From positions 1 through 37,342 of the forward strand of contig CAMNFC010000007.1 of assembly GCA_946536925.1 (NCBI GenBank): a stretch of 37,342 bases of DNA, read 5' to 3'. The stretch comes from an uncultured Selenomonadales bacterium. GTDB lineage: Bacteria > Bacillota > Negativicutes > Selenomonadales > Selenomonadaceae. The position numbers and the translations under genes were made by a program. The number at the start of each line of letters is the position of its first letter. Positions within the stretch are counted from its first letter, which is position 1. Under the pieces are notes generated by a model. That model searched no databases. It had not been told where the DNA came from and saw only the letters and a list, made by a program, of their open reading frames with translations. Positions 8,855-17,512 of the stretch are shown here, piece after piece.

Positions 8855-11050
8855 TCAGCCGAGGACTTCGAGCAAGTCGTCTGCGCCCGCTTTGACATCG
8901 CCGGTCTTGAGCGGACGAACCGTGCCGTAAGCGGAAGAGTTGGTGACGATTAGCGGCGTGGTGACAGGATAGCCTGCCTTGTGGATAGCGTCGATATCGA
9001 AGGTGACCAAGAGGTCGCCGCGTTTGACGTCTTGGCCGTCGGTGACGTGGACTTCGAAGTTTTCGCCGTTGAGCTTGACGGTGTCGATACCGATGTGCAT
9101 GAGGAGTTCTGCGCCGCCGGGCGTGACCATACCGATAGCGTGTTTGGTCGGGAAGATGAGAGTGATTTTGCCGTCGCAAGGAGCCAGAAGTTTTCCTTCG
9201 GTGGGCTCGACAGCAACGCCGTCACCCATGGCGCGCGAAGCAAATCCGTCGTCGGGGACTTCGTTCATAAGCATCATGCGGCCGGTGAGGTGTGCGCCGA
9301 AAGTTTCATCGGGCATTTTGGGTTTTTCTTCTTCCGCCGCAGAGGATCCGCCGCCGCCGCTTGCACCTTCGAGGATCGAGCGATCAATCTTGCCGGCGCG
9401 AATGTCTTCAACGAATTCTTCAAAGTTGGCCTTGACGATTGTGACGCTGGGGCCGTAGATAACTTGGATTGCGTTGCCTTTGATGACGACGCCGCCCGCG
9501 CCCGTGGACTTGAGGATAGCTTCGTTGACTTTGGAGCCGTCAACCAAGGTCAAGCGCAGACGAGTTGCGCAGCAGTCAATTTCCGTGACGTTATCGACGC
9601 CGCCGACGCCGCTCAAAATGGTTGCGGATTTTTGTTGGTCGGGCGTGAGGTTTGCGATAGCCGCACTTGCTGCGCCGCCGGCCACACCGACGCCCGTAGC
9701 TTTGCGGTATTCGTCTTTGGAAACCATCTTCATTTCTTCATCGTCAGCCTCGCGACCGGGTGTCTTCAAATCCCACTTCATGATGAAGAATTTAAACGTT
9801 ACGAAGTAGAGGACAGCGTACACCGCGAAGACCGGCAACATCATCATCCAATTTGTTTTGGCCTGGCCGGGCAGGACGCCGTAAAGGATAAAGTCAATCA
9901 AACCGTCGGAGAAGGTGGTGCCCATTGCGATTCCGAGGATATGACACGTCGCGAAGGAGAGACCCGCGTAGAAAACGTGAATCATGAAGAGTTCTTTGGC
10001 GAGGAAGAGGAAGGTGAACTCGATAGGCTCGGTGATACCCGTGAGGAACGAAGTCAAGCCGACGGAGAACAAAAGTGAACCTGCCGCTTTTTTCTTTTCG
10101 GGACGAGCGCAAGTGTACATCGCGAACGCCGCCGCGGGAAGACCGGCCATCATGAACGGGAACTTGCCCATGAGGAATCGAGCCGCGTCAACGGAGAAAT
10201 GCTCCGTGTTGGGTGAGGCCAATTCCGCGAAGAAAATATTTTGCGCGCCCATGACCGTTTGGCCGTCGATAACAGCAGTACCGCCAAGGCCTGTCTGCCA
10301 GAAAGGAAGATAGAAAATGTGGTGCAGTCCGAACGGAATCAGCGCGCGTTCGCAGCAACCGAAGAAGAAGGTGCCGAAGTATCCCGAAGCTTGGACGACG
10401 CCGCCGAGAGCGAAAATGCCCGTCTGAATGAACGGCCAGACGAAATACATGATGACGCCGGTGACGATACCGAAAATCATACAAGATATCGGGACGAAGC
10501 GGGTGCCGCCGAAAAACGAAAACGCGGGCGGAAGTTGGGTTTTATAAAAACGGTTGCACAATTCCGCGCCGACCAAACCCGTGACGATACCTGCGAAAAC
10601 ACCCATCTGCAACGTGGTGATACCAAGGACTGTGGTTATCGCGCCTTCTTTGACGCTGGGGTCAATCGAGCCGTCCGTGTGAATGGAGCCGTCGAGCCCG
10701 AGGAAGACGTGAATTGTTGTGAGCATAACAAGATAAAAAATTGCTGCGCCAAGGACGGCGATACCTTTTTCTTTTTTCGCCATACCGAGAGCAACCGCCA
10801 GCGCGAAGATCAACGGCAGGTTGCCGAAGATTGCGCCGCCGACGTTGGAAAGGATCAACATGAAACTGAACAGCGCACTGCCGGGGTGAAGAGCACTCTC
10901 CAAGCCGTAAGCCGCGATAGTCGTCGGGTTCGAGAACGAGGCACCGATACCCAACAGGACGCCCGCGAACGGCAACACGGCAATCGGCAGGAACAAAGAC
11001 TTACCGATTTGTTGCGCTACGGCAAATGCCGAACCGCCTCCGTCACTCAT
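8855..11050 (-). CDS. PTS transporter, fused EIIC-EIIB-EIIA (glucose/N-acetylglucosamine superfamily)
   Basis: 731 aa. EIIC N-terminus SLFLPIAVLPFAGVLLGIG; EIIB CCATRLRL phosphocysteine region; EIIA HAIGMVTPGGAELLMHIGIDTV phosphohistidine region. RBS AAGGAGG. Confidence 0.95.
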   Translation of the reverse strand: MSDGGGSAFAVAQQIGKSLFLPIAVLPFAGVLLGIGASFSNPTTIAAYGLESALHPGSALFSFMLILSNVGGAIFGNLPLIFALAVALGMAKKEKGIAVLGAAIFYLVMLTTIHVFLGLDGSIHTDGSIDPSVKEGAITTVLGITTLQMGVFAGIVTGLVGAELCNRFYKTQLPPAFSFFGGTRFVPISCMIFGIVTGVIMYFVWPFIQTGIFALGGVVQASGYFGTFFFGCCERALIPFGLHHIFYLPFWQTGLGGTAVIDGQTVMGAQNIFFAELASPNTEHFSVDAARFLMGKFPFMMAGLPAAAFAMYTCARPEKKKAAGSLLFSVGLTSFLTGITEPIEFTFLFLAKELFMIHVFYAGLSFATCHILGIAMGTTFSDGLIDFILYGVLPGQAKTNWMMMLPVFAVYAVLYFVTFKFFIMKWDLKTPGREADDEEMKMVSKDEYRKATGVGVAGGAASAAIANLTPDQQKSATILSGVGGVDNVTEIDCCATRLRLTLVDGSKVNEAILKSTGAGGVVIKGNAIQVIYGPSVTIVKANFEEFVEDIRAGKIDRSILEGASGGGGSSAAEEEKPKMPDETFGAHLTGRMMLMNEVPDDGFASRAMGDGVAVEPTEGKLLAPCDGKITLIFPTKHAIGMVTPGGAELLMHIGIDTVKLNGENFEVHVTDGQDVKRGDLLVTFDIDAIHKAGYPVTTPLIVTNSSAYGTVRPLKTGDVKAGADDLLEVLG

Positions 11051-11107
11051 TCAAAAAACCTCCTTAACTTTGTGACAAAAAAATTTCTTCGAGTGAAAAG
11101 ATATCTC

Positions 11108-11158
11108 TCTCGCAAAAGGAGGATGACCCGTTGAGCCTCCTCCTTTTTTGCGAGATAT
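11108..11158 (-). terminator. Strong inverted repeat, probable terminator after the NYN gene (may act in both directions)
   Basis: ctcgcaaaaggagga ... tcctccttttttgcgag; lies between the NYN gene stop and the PTS gene start, both on the minus strand. Confidence 0.7.
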
Positions 11159-11218
11159 TTTTAAAAATTATACACGCCGCGCGCGGCTTTGTCTACCGAT
11201 TGTTCAAAATATTTTGCA

Positions 11219-12091
11219 CTAACGGCAACGATAACGGAAGTGCCGGCCGTTATTATCCTGCGTCGTCTCGTAAAGATTGGGGAAATCCGCCACGAAATCG
11301 CGCAGTTGATTGTAGCCGAAATCTTTTATCCCGAAGCCGAGATTTTTATTTTTTATCGCTTGCCCCGCGTAATTGAGCGTGGAAAAACCGGCCGCGTCGC
11401 CGTGAGCCGTCGCTGATTCTCGCAAGATGTCATGAATCTGTTGGAATTTTTTTTTCGGCTGACGAAGACCGTTTTGTCCGCACATGATGAATCGTTCCTG
11501 CAAAGACATTTTCGGCGCGGTTATCGGCACGACTTTTGACGACGGGGCAACTTGAGTTTTGGCGGCGATTTTTTTGTTCTCGTCGAACAGCGACAGTTGG
11601 ACGGAAGATTTTTTTTCGGCGGAAGATTTTTTTGCGGGCGGCGGCTCGGCAGATAAAATTTTTTCGGGCGCGTCCAAGTCGATAAATTCGTGGCAGGCGT
11701 TTCGAAAAGCCGCGGAAGCGTTCGCGTTGCCCAAGCCGATAACTTTCATGCCGCCCTCGCGCAGACGAATGACAAGAGGCGTGAAGTCGCTGTCGTTGCT
11801 CACCAGCGCGAAAATTTCTGCGCGGCCGCCGTGGAGCACGTCCATTGCGTCAATCGTCAAAGAAAGATCGGTTGCGTTCTTGCCCGCGGCGAAATCAGGT
11901 TGTTGGACGGCGCGAAGAGAAAAATTTAAAATGCAATCGTTCCAGCCGTGCAAAGAAAGTTTTTCCCAGTTGCCGTAAATCCGTCTGATAAAAATTTCTC
12001 CGCGGCTTTCGAGCGTGTCAATGATTTGCTTGCCGAATTTGGCCGAGATGTTGTCTGCGTCGATAAAGAGCGCGATTTTTTTCAATAACAC
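11219..12091 (-). CDS. NYN-domain (LabA/DUF88-like) protein with C-terminal LOTUS/OST-HTH-like region
   Basis: IALFIDADNIS, DAMDVLHGGRAEIFALVSNDSDFTPLVIRLREGGMKVIGLG (NYN), then Lys/Ser/Ala linker and GFGIKDFGYNQLRDFVADFPNLYE. Start GTG or TTG, overlapping the preceding stop. Confidence 0.88.
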   Translation of the reverse strand: MLLKKIALFIDADNISAKFGKQIIDTLESRGEIFIRRIYGNWEKLSLHGWNDCILNFSLRAVQQPDFAAGKNATDLSLTIDAMDVLHGGRAEIFALVSNDSDFTPLVIRLREGGMKVIGLGNANASAAFRNACHEFIDLDAPEKILSAEPPPAKKSSAEKKSSVQLSLFDENKKIAAKTQVAPSSKVVPITAPKMSLQERFIMCGQNGLRQPKKKFQQIHDILRESATAHGDAAGFSTLNYAGQAIKNKNLGFGIKDFGYNQLRDFVADFPNLYETTQDNNGRHFRYRCR

Positions 12092-12357
12092 TCGACCTCG
12101 CGGATTGCGCCGAATTGAATGAAGTCGCCGGCTTTGACGGGGTCGCCCTCGGTGACGGCAAGCTCCACGGCTTTAAGATTTTCGGGGGCGATTTGGATTC
12201 TTTCGGCTCCGTATTCTTCTTTGATTTTTTTCCAAAGATTTTTCCGCGAAGTTTTGGTGTCCTTGTAGACGGCGCGGTTGTAAAAGATGTTCATGGACGC
12301 TTCGCTTTTTTGGGCGTCGCAGTTGAAGAAAATGAAAACTTTTCCGGGTTTTGCCAT
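12082..12357 (-). CDS. Conserved-looking 91-aa protein of unknown function, coupled to the NYN gene
   Basis: MAKPGKVFIFFNCDAQKSEASMNIFYNRAVYKDTKTSRKNLWKKIKEEY...; its stop overlaps the NYN gene start; promoter just upstream. Confidence 0.75.
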   Translation of the reverse strand: MAKPGKVFIFFNCDAQKSEASMNIFYNRAVYKDTKTSRKNLWKKIKEEYGAERIQIAPENLKAVELAVTEGDPVKAGDFIQFGAIREVECY

Positions 12358-12395
12358 AACATGAAAACTCCCTTCAAAAATTTTGGCACCGCCGC

Positions 12396-12424
12396 ATTAT
12401 AACCAATTTCCCGCGCGTTCGCAA
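12396..12424 (-). promoter_or_regulatory. Sigma70-type promoter for the 91-aa ORF/NYN pair
   Basis: rc TTGCGA-17nt-TATAAT. Confidence 0.6.
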
Positions 12425-12528
12425 ATAAAACTTTTTTTGGCGTGATGTGTTCCGTCGGGACACCCGTTTTAAATTTCTTCGTGCTAAAATTTGCCGCGCA
12501 GAAAATTTTTTTGGGAGGGGAAATTTTT

Positions 12529-13083
12529 ATGGCTGACGAAAAAGCTGTCGTGCTCAATTCGCGAGACGCTTTCGAGAGCGAACACATGCCAAGAAGTTTT
12601 AAAAGTTGGTTGAAACTTTACGGTTCTATCGGAATGTTAATCTGTGTTCCTTTGAGTATGCTCGGTGATCACGGCGAATTTGCAAGCGTTATGATTGTCT
12701 TTTTGTTATTGCTGGCGATTGTCTTCGGCATGATGATTTTCGTTTCAAGAATGCGCAACCGCGGAAGTGTTGAAAAAGCCGTGGAAGAGATTCGCTCAAA
12801 AAAATTCAAGCTCGGCGACACCTTAACCGTCGACGAAATTTTTGATAAAACTCAAGCCGATTCTTCACGAGTTTATTTTGCTTTGGTGACGGTCGAGCGC
12901 GAAGGCGATAAAATTTTTGCGACTTATGACGATGTTCGCTACGAAATAATTTTGAACGGCGACGGAACTTTTTCTGTCGCGGGGAAAAATTCTTCAGACC
13001 CTGACAAAAAATTTTACGACAAAATCCGTGAGGGCACGCCGATAATCGCTTTCGGGTTGCAACAAGTTTTCGGCGTGAAGTGA
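12529..13083 (+). CDS. Membrane protein of unknown function (two predicted TM helices plus soluble domain)
   Basis: ATG 12529 with upstream GGGAGGGG; MADEKAVVLNSRD...YGSIGMLICVPLSMLGDHGEFASVMIVFLLLLAIVFGMMIFVSR... Confidence 0.8.
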   Translation: MADEKAVVLNSRDAFESEHMPRSFKSWLKLYGSIGMLICVPLSMLGDHGEFASVMIVFLLLLAIVFGMMIFVSRMRNRGSVEKAVEEIRSKKFKLGDTLTVDEIFDKTQADSSRVYFALVTVEREGDKIFATYDDVRYEIILNGDGTFSVAGKNSSDPDKKFYDKIREGTPIIAFGLQQVFGVK

Positions 13084-13093
13084 AAAAATTTTT

Positions 13094-13119
13094 GCCGCAC
13101 AAGCCGTGCGGTTTTTTTA
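13094..13119 (+). terminator. Rho-independent terminator
   Basis: CCGCAC aagcc GTGCGG followed by TTTTTTT. Confidence 0.8.
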
Positions 13120-13170
13120 TTTGACTTTGAGCGCGATTTATGATTTATTCTTGGCGACGAGGTGAATTTT

Positions 13171-13935
13171 ATGACAGAAAAAAATTTGCTTGAACTTTTG
13201 CGCGAATATAAATCGGGCGGTTTGACGGAGGAAAAAATTTTGGCGGAGGTAAAAAAATTTTCGTTGGCTACGGAGAGTTTCGGGTTTGCCAGCGTCGACC
13301 ACGGCCGCGAACTTCGCCAAGGTTTCCCCGAAGTCGTTTATTCGCCCGGCAAAACCAAAGAGCAACTCAAAATTATTTTCAAAGATCTTTATGAGCGTTG
13401 CGAAGGGAATTTGATTGCAAGCCGCGCAAGTCGTGAGCAATTTGATTTTTTGCGCGGAGAAATTCCCGAAGCAGTTTTCGACGAGACAGCTCGAATGATT
13501 TACGTTGACCGCGACAAAACTTATGTTCGCGACGAGGACAAGAAGATTTTAATTGTGACGGCGGGGACTTCTGATGTACCCGTGGCCGAGGAAGCCAGAT
13601 TGACCGCTTATCTTTGGGGCAACGCCGTTTCCACCTGCTACGATTGCGGGGTTGCGGGCATTCATCGGCTTTTGGCTCACATGGACGAAATTATTTCTGC
13701 CAACGTGATAATTGTCGTGGCGGGAATGGAAGGTGCGCTGGCCTCGGTCGTGGGCGGGCTGACAAATCGTCCTGTTATCGCCGTGCCAACTTCCGTCGGT
13801 TACGGTGCCTCGTTCAAAGGTCTGGCCGCTCTTTTGGCCATGTTGAATTCTTGTGCTTCGGGCGTGGCCGTCGTCAACATCGATAACGGTTTCGGCGCGG
13901 GCGTCTTGGCTTCCAAAATCAATTCTTCTGTCTGA
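13171..13935 (+). CDS. larB: LarB, nickel-pincer cofactor biosynthesis protein
   Basis: VDHGRELRQGFPEVVYSPGKT, ILIVTAGTSDVPVAEEA, CYDCGVAGIHRLLAH, VVAGMEGALASVVGGLTNRPVIAVPTSVGYG; GAGGTG before ATG 13171. Confidence 0.93.
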   Translation: MTEKNLLELLREYKSGGLTEEKILAEVKKFSLATESFGFASVDHGRELRQGFPEVVYSPGKTKEQLKIIFKDLYERCEGNLIASRASREQFDFLRGEIPEAVFDETARMIYVDRDKTYVRDEDKKILIVTAGTSDVPVAEEARLTAYLWGNAVSTCYDCGVAGIHRLLAHMDEIISANVIIVVAGMEGALASVVGGLTNRPVIAVPTSVGYGASFKGLAALLAMLNSCASGVAVVNIDNGFGAGVLASKINSSV

Positions 13936-13988
13936 AAATTTTTTCTTCAGCTTGAAAATTCTCCTGCCGCGTGATAAACTTTTCCCGT

Positions 13989-14065
13989 GCGGTTGTAGCT
14001 CAGCCGGACAGAGCAGCTGCCTCCTAAGCAGCAGGTCGCGCGTTCGAATCGCGCCAATCGCACCA
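13989..14065 (+). tRNA. tRNA-Arg (anticodon CCT)
   Basis: Cloverleaf by hand: GCGGTTG-TA-GCTC..GAGC-A-GCTGC CTCCTAA GCAGC-AGGTC-GCGCG TTCGAAT CGCGC-CAATCGC-A-CCA (77 nt). Confidence 0.95.
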
Positions 14066-14076
14066 GCAATGAAATT

Positions 14077-14107
14077 TCAGCTCTTCTCAATTGAAGGGCT
14101 TTTTGTG
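14077..14107 (+). terminator. Terminator after tRNA-Arg
   Basis: AGCTCTTC tcaatt GAAGGGCT TTTT. Confidence 0.6.
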
Positions 14108-14130
14108 TACGCGGGAGAGGAGAAATTTTT

Positions 14131-15267
14131 ATGAGCGGGAGGAAAATTTTCATGACTTTTTTGGCGGTGGCGGCGGCCGTGGCAATCGGAACCTATTTTT
14201 ATTTCACGCCGAAAAATATTTCCGCCAAACCAACTTTCAACGCGCCTCTTCCCGAAGAAATCGTTCAACAAAATTTTAAATCACCCGACGAAGCAGAAAT
14301 TTATCTGGCGGGCGGCTGTTTTTGGGGCACGGAATTTTTGATGCGCAACGTCCCCGGCGTCACCAGCGTTGAAGTCGGCTACGCCAACGGCCCGACGCGC
14401 AACCCCACTTATCACGAGGTTTGCAACGACGCAGGCCACGCCGAATCCGCCCACGTCATCTATAACCCCGACGTCGTCCCACTGAAAAAACTTTTGGACA
14501 TTTACTTTCAATCGATCGACCCGACGCTCGTCAATCAGCAGGGCAACGACCGCGGCATTCAATATCGCACGGGAATTTATTTCAGCGACGAGGCCGACGA
14601 AGAAATTATCCGCGAGTCTCTGAAAAATTTGCAGAGAAATTTTTTTAACGCGATTGTCGTCGAGTGCGCCCCGATTAAAAATTTTTATCGCGCGGAAGAA
14701 GAGCATCAAGAATATCTCTACAAAAATCCCAACGGCTATTGCCACATCTCGCGCAGCTTCATCAATGAGCAGGCAAAAGAAAAAGCCGCCGAAAATTTCC
14801 CCGACAAAAATTTTTCGCGCGACAGAATTTATGGCAAGCCCGACAAAAAAGTTTTGGAAAGTTTGAGCGACATGCAACGCTCCGTCACTCAAGAGGCCGC
14901 GACCGAGCCGCCTTACAAAAACGAATACAACGAGGAGACCCGCGAAGGAATTTACGTCGACGTGACAAACGGTCAACCGCTTTTCGTCTCCACGGACAAA
15001 TTTGATTCGGGTTGCGGCTGGCCGGCTTTCTCCAAACCCATTGACAAAAATTTTCTCGTCGAGCGCAAAGATTTTTCTTTCGGCATGGAACGGATTGAAG
15101 TCCGCGCCAAAGCCAGCGGTGCTCATCTCGGTCACGTTTTCGACGACGGCCCGAAAAATCTTGGCGGCTTGAGATATTGCATCAACAGCGCGTCGCTCAG
15201 ATTTATTCGCCGCGAAAAAATGGCGGAAGAAGGCTACGGCGATTGGCTCGACCTGTTCAAAAATTAA
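14131..15267 (+). CDS. msrAB: Peptide methionine sulfoxide reductase MsrA-MsrB fusion with N-terminal membrane anchor/signal
   Basis: [19 protein letters not shown]...VGYANG (MsrA); [12 protein letters not shown]...[29 protein letters not shown] (MsrB); N-terminal [16 protein letters not shown]. Confidence 0.95.
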   Translation: MSGRKIFMTFLAVAAAVAIGTYFYFTPKNISAKPTFNAPLPEEIVQQNFKSPDEAEIYLAGGCFWGTEFLMRNVPGVTSVEVGYANGPTRNPTYHEVCNDAGHAESAHVIYNPDVVPLKKLLDIYFQSIDPTLVNQQGNDRGIQYRTGIYFSDEADEEIIRESLKNLQRNFFNAIVVECAPIKNFYRAEEEHQEYLYKNPNGYCHISRSFINEQAKEKAAENFPDKNFSRDRIYGKPDKKVLESLSDMQRSVTQEAATEPPYKNEYNEETREGIYVDVTNGQPLFVSTDKFDSGCGWPAFSKPIDKNFLVERKDFSFGMERIEVRAKASGAHLGHVFDDGPKNLGGLRYCINSASLRFIRREKMAEEGYGDWLDLFKN

Positions 15268-15271
15268 TTCG

Positions 15272-15315
15272 CAAAAAAAAATCCCGTCGAAAAAAATCGG
15301 CGGGAAATTTTTTAT
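15272..15315. terminator. Bidirectional terminator between convergent msrAB and SGNH genes
   Basis: aaaaaaaaaTCCCGTCG aaaaaaat CGGCGGGAaattttttattt. Confidence 0.75.
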
Positions 15316-16931
15316 TTGAGAAGATTTTTATTTTTGCTGATTGCCTCGCCGATCAACATTTTTCCGCGGATGTCGGGGTGAATTCCGTCGATTGAAAAGT
15401 CGCGGCTCATTTTGCCCTGCGCGTCATAAAAATACGGCTCGATGTCGATGAAAAATTCTTGTCGGCGAATGTACTCGTTTATCCGCTGAAGTTTTGCGTG
15501 CCAATCGGGGTCGGTGGGCGTGTGAAAAGCTTTTTGTAAATTTTCGGGGTTGATCGGCATGAGCGTCAAAAAAATCGGGCGGATATCGTTTTGCAGACAA
15601 AGTTTGTTTATGCCGGCCAAATCGGCGATAACGTCTTCGGCGGAGATGGAAGCGTCGCGCAAACAGTTCGCGCCCGTCGAGACGATTAAATTTTTCGGCT
15701 TGACTTTGAGGACGTCCTGATTGAATCGTTCGAGCGTCGTGCGTGAGGTGTCGCCGCTCCTCGACAAATTCACAACGGGAAAGTCGATGTAAGTTTCGTA
15801 GCTGTATTGCAAAGCCCGCGGGGAATAGCTGACCGCGCCGCCGCCGTGAGAAATGCTGTCACCCAAAACCGCCACGTCGACGCCGCCCGTGTAATCGGGG
15901 ACGATAAATTTTTCGCTGTTCGACCAGGTGCCAATCGGTTTGTTGTTCCCGTCCAGAGCCCGCACGCGCCAATAATATGCTCCGGCGTAAGGTCGGCCGT
16001 GTTCGTCGTAGCAGCTGGCCACGTCCTCGGAAATCATGCGCCAAACGCCGTCCGCGCTCGGCTCCACGTCGTTTTCAACTTCGGGCGGATGAGTGAGCAT
16101 TTCAATTTCATATTTGGCCGCGCTGTTCAACGGAATCCAATCGAACACGTGATAAATCGGTTGCGGCAAATAATCCATGAAGTCAAAATTATTTATCAGC
16201 GGACAGTTCGGAAAAGTTTTGCCCGCGTCGAGGAAAATTTTTTCCGCCTTGCAAAATTCTCCGATAGGCTCGTGATTCAAACCCAAAGCTCGCGCCCGCC
16301 AATAAACTTCTTTCCTGTTCGCGAAGGCTCGAAGGTCAGCCTGGTAACCGTTCGTGAAAACTTTGCGCGTGTTGAAAAGATCGTGGCTCTTGGAAAGCTC
16401 GATTCCGCCTTCGACTTCGGGCGGCGCGTCCAAAATTTCAAGCTCGTAGCAAACGGCGTTGGGGACGGTGTGCCACACGAGGAACGGCATCAAGCTGGCG
16501 GGATTTTTTTTGTCGTAATGATAAATGCTCACGGGGCTCGGCGGCGTCGGGAAGTTCGGATTCGGATAAATTTTTTCTGAGCGGAAAATTTCCCCGAAAA
16601 GCCCGCGAGCCGTGATGAAATAAAAAGTCGGAATCGGAGCGCGCGGCACGATGTAAGCGGCCGAACGAGTCTCCTCTTCCTTGAAGATGTGGAACGGCGG
16701 CGAATCTTCAACCAAACCTGTCGTCGGGCTGACTGTCGTGATTTTGTAGACGCAAGGATAGGGCAACGGCTTCCAGCGCATCAAAATATCGTCGCCCTGC
16801 TGAGAAAAAGTCACGTCGAGTTCGCGCCCGTTGAGTTGGAGCACGTCCGTTTTCTCGACGATGTACATTCCGAAGATCACAAAGAAAGTCATCAGCGCGG
16901 CGATGATGGCGAACGTCAAAAAATTTTTCAT
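15312..16931 (-). CDS. Membrane-anchored SGNH/GDSL hydrolase with FnIII-like modules
   Basis: N-terminal TM; duplicated modules (YELEILDAPPEVE...YWRARALGLNHEPIGEF / YEIEMLTHPPEVE...YYWRVRALDGNNKPIGTWS); SGNH blocks VAVLGDSISHGGG, STGANCLRD, DGIHPD. Confidence 0.88.
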   Translation of the reverse strand: MKNFLTFAIIAALMTFFVIFGMYIVEKTDVLQLNGRELDVTFSQQGDDILMRWKPLPYPCVYKITTVSPTTGLVEDSPPFHIFKEEETRSAAYIVPRAPIPTFYFITARGLFGEIFRSEKIYPNPNFPTPPSPVSIYHYDKKNPASLMPFLVWHTVPNAVCYELEILDAPPEVEGGIELSKSHDLFNTRKVFTNGYQADLRAFANRKEVYWRARALGLNHEPIGEFCKAEKIFLDAGKTFPNCPLINNFDFMDYLPQPIYHVFDWIPLNSAAKYEIEMLTHPPEVENDVEPSADGVWRMISEDVASCYDEHGRPYAGAYYWRVRALDGNNKPIGTWSNSEKFIVPDYTGGVDVAVLGDSISHGGGAVSYSPRALQYSYETYIDFPVVNLSRSGDTSRTTLERFNQDVLKVKPKNLIVSTGANCLRDASISAEDVIADLAGINKLCLQNDIRPIFLTLMPINPENLQKAFHTPTDPDWHAKLQRINEYIRRQEFFIDIEPYFYDAQGKMSRDFSIDGIHPDIRGKMLIGEAISKNKNLLK

Positions 16932-16947
16932 GTGAGATAACTCCGTT

Positions 16948-17511
16948 TCAAGGAGCCGCTGCCGTCAAAACGTTCAAATTTTCTTGCGCGTCGACAGAAA
17001 ATTTCACGCCGCCGGCCTCGGTCGTCCCCGAAGAATTTTCCGCCGTCAGCTCGTTCATCAAAGTTTGCGGGTTGACATCGGGCGCGATTGTCTTCACGAA
17101 CGCCGTCATCAACCAAATCGTGAAAATGGATTCGTCACCGTTTTCGGGCGTCGTGTAATAAAAACTCAACGCTTGAAATTTTCCGTCCGCGGCCAGGCTC
17201 CCGACGAGTGCCGTGCGATAGTCGCCGAAAACTCTGGTGAACGTCGCGCCGATAATTTTTTCCTCTTTGATCAGAAAAAGATGTTCCATGGCGGAAATAT
17301 CGTCGTTGCCCGTCGCCGCTTTGAGGATTTGAGTGATTCGCGCGTTGAAAATTTTTTTGAAAGTTTCGGCGTCGAGGTTGAGCGTGGCGGACGATTGGAT
17401 TTGCCCGGCGTCGAAAAAAATTTTGTCGAGTTGCGGGCGCGTGAATTCGGCGGCTTCGACCTGCGCGGCGAACGAGAGCAAGACAATCAGCGTCGCAAAA
17501 ATTTTTTTCAT
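16948..17511 (-). CDS. Predicted exported protein of unknown function
   Basis: 187 aa, signal-peptide-like MKKIFATLIVLLSFAAQVEAAE; co-oriented between an acyl-CoA ligase and the SGNH hydrolase. Confidence 0.75.
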   Translation of the reverse strand: MKKIFATLIVLLSFAAQVEAAEFTRPQLDKIFFDAGQIQSSATLNLDAETFKKIFNARITQILKAATGNDDISAMEHLFLIKEEKIIGATFTRVFGDYRTALVGSLAADGKFQALSFYYTTPENGDESIFTIWLMTAFVKTIAPDVNPQTLMNELTAENSSGTTEAGGVKFSVDAQENLNVLTAAAP

Positions 17512-17512
17512 G

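Noticed and set aside
8981-10078. 365-aa plus-strand ORF (and 10241..11134)
   Set aside because: Antisense to the PTS EIICBA gene; no domain-like sequence or convincing RBS.
11108-11158. PTS antiterminator (RAT/LicT-type) leader
   Set aside because: The hairpin sits just after the NYN gene stop and fits a plain terminator; no recognisable RAT sequence or antiterminator gene was seen.
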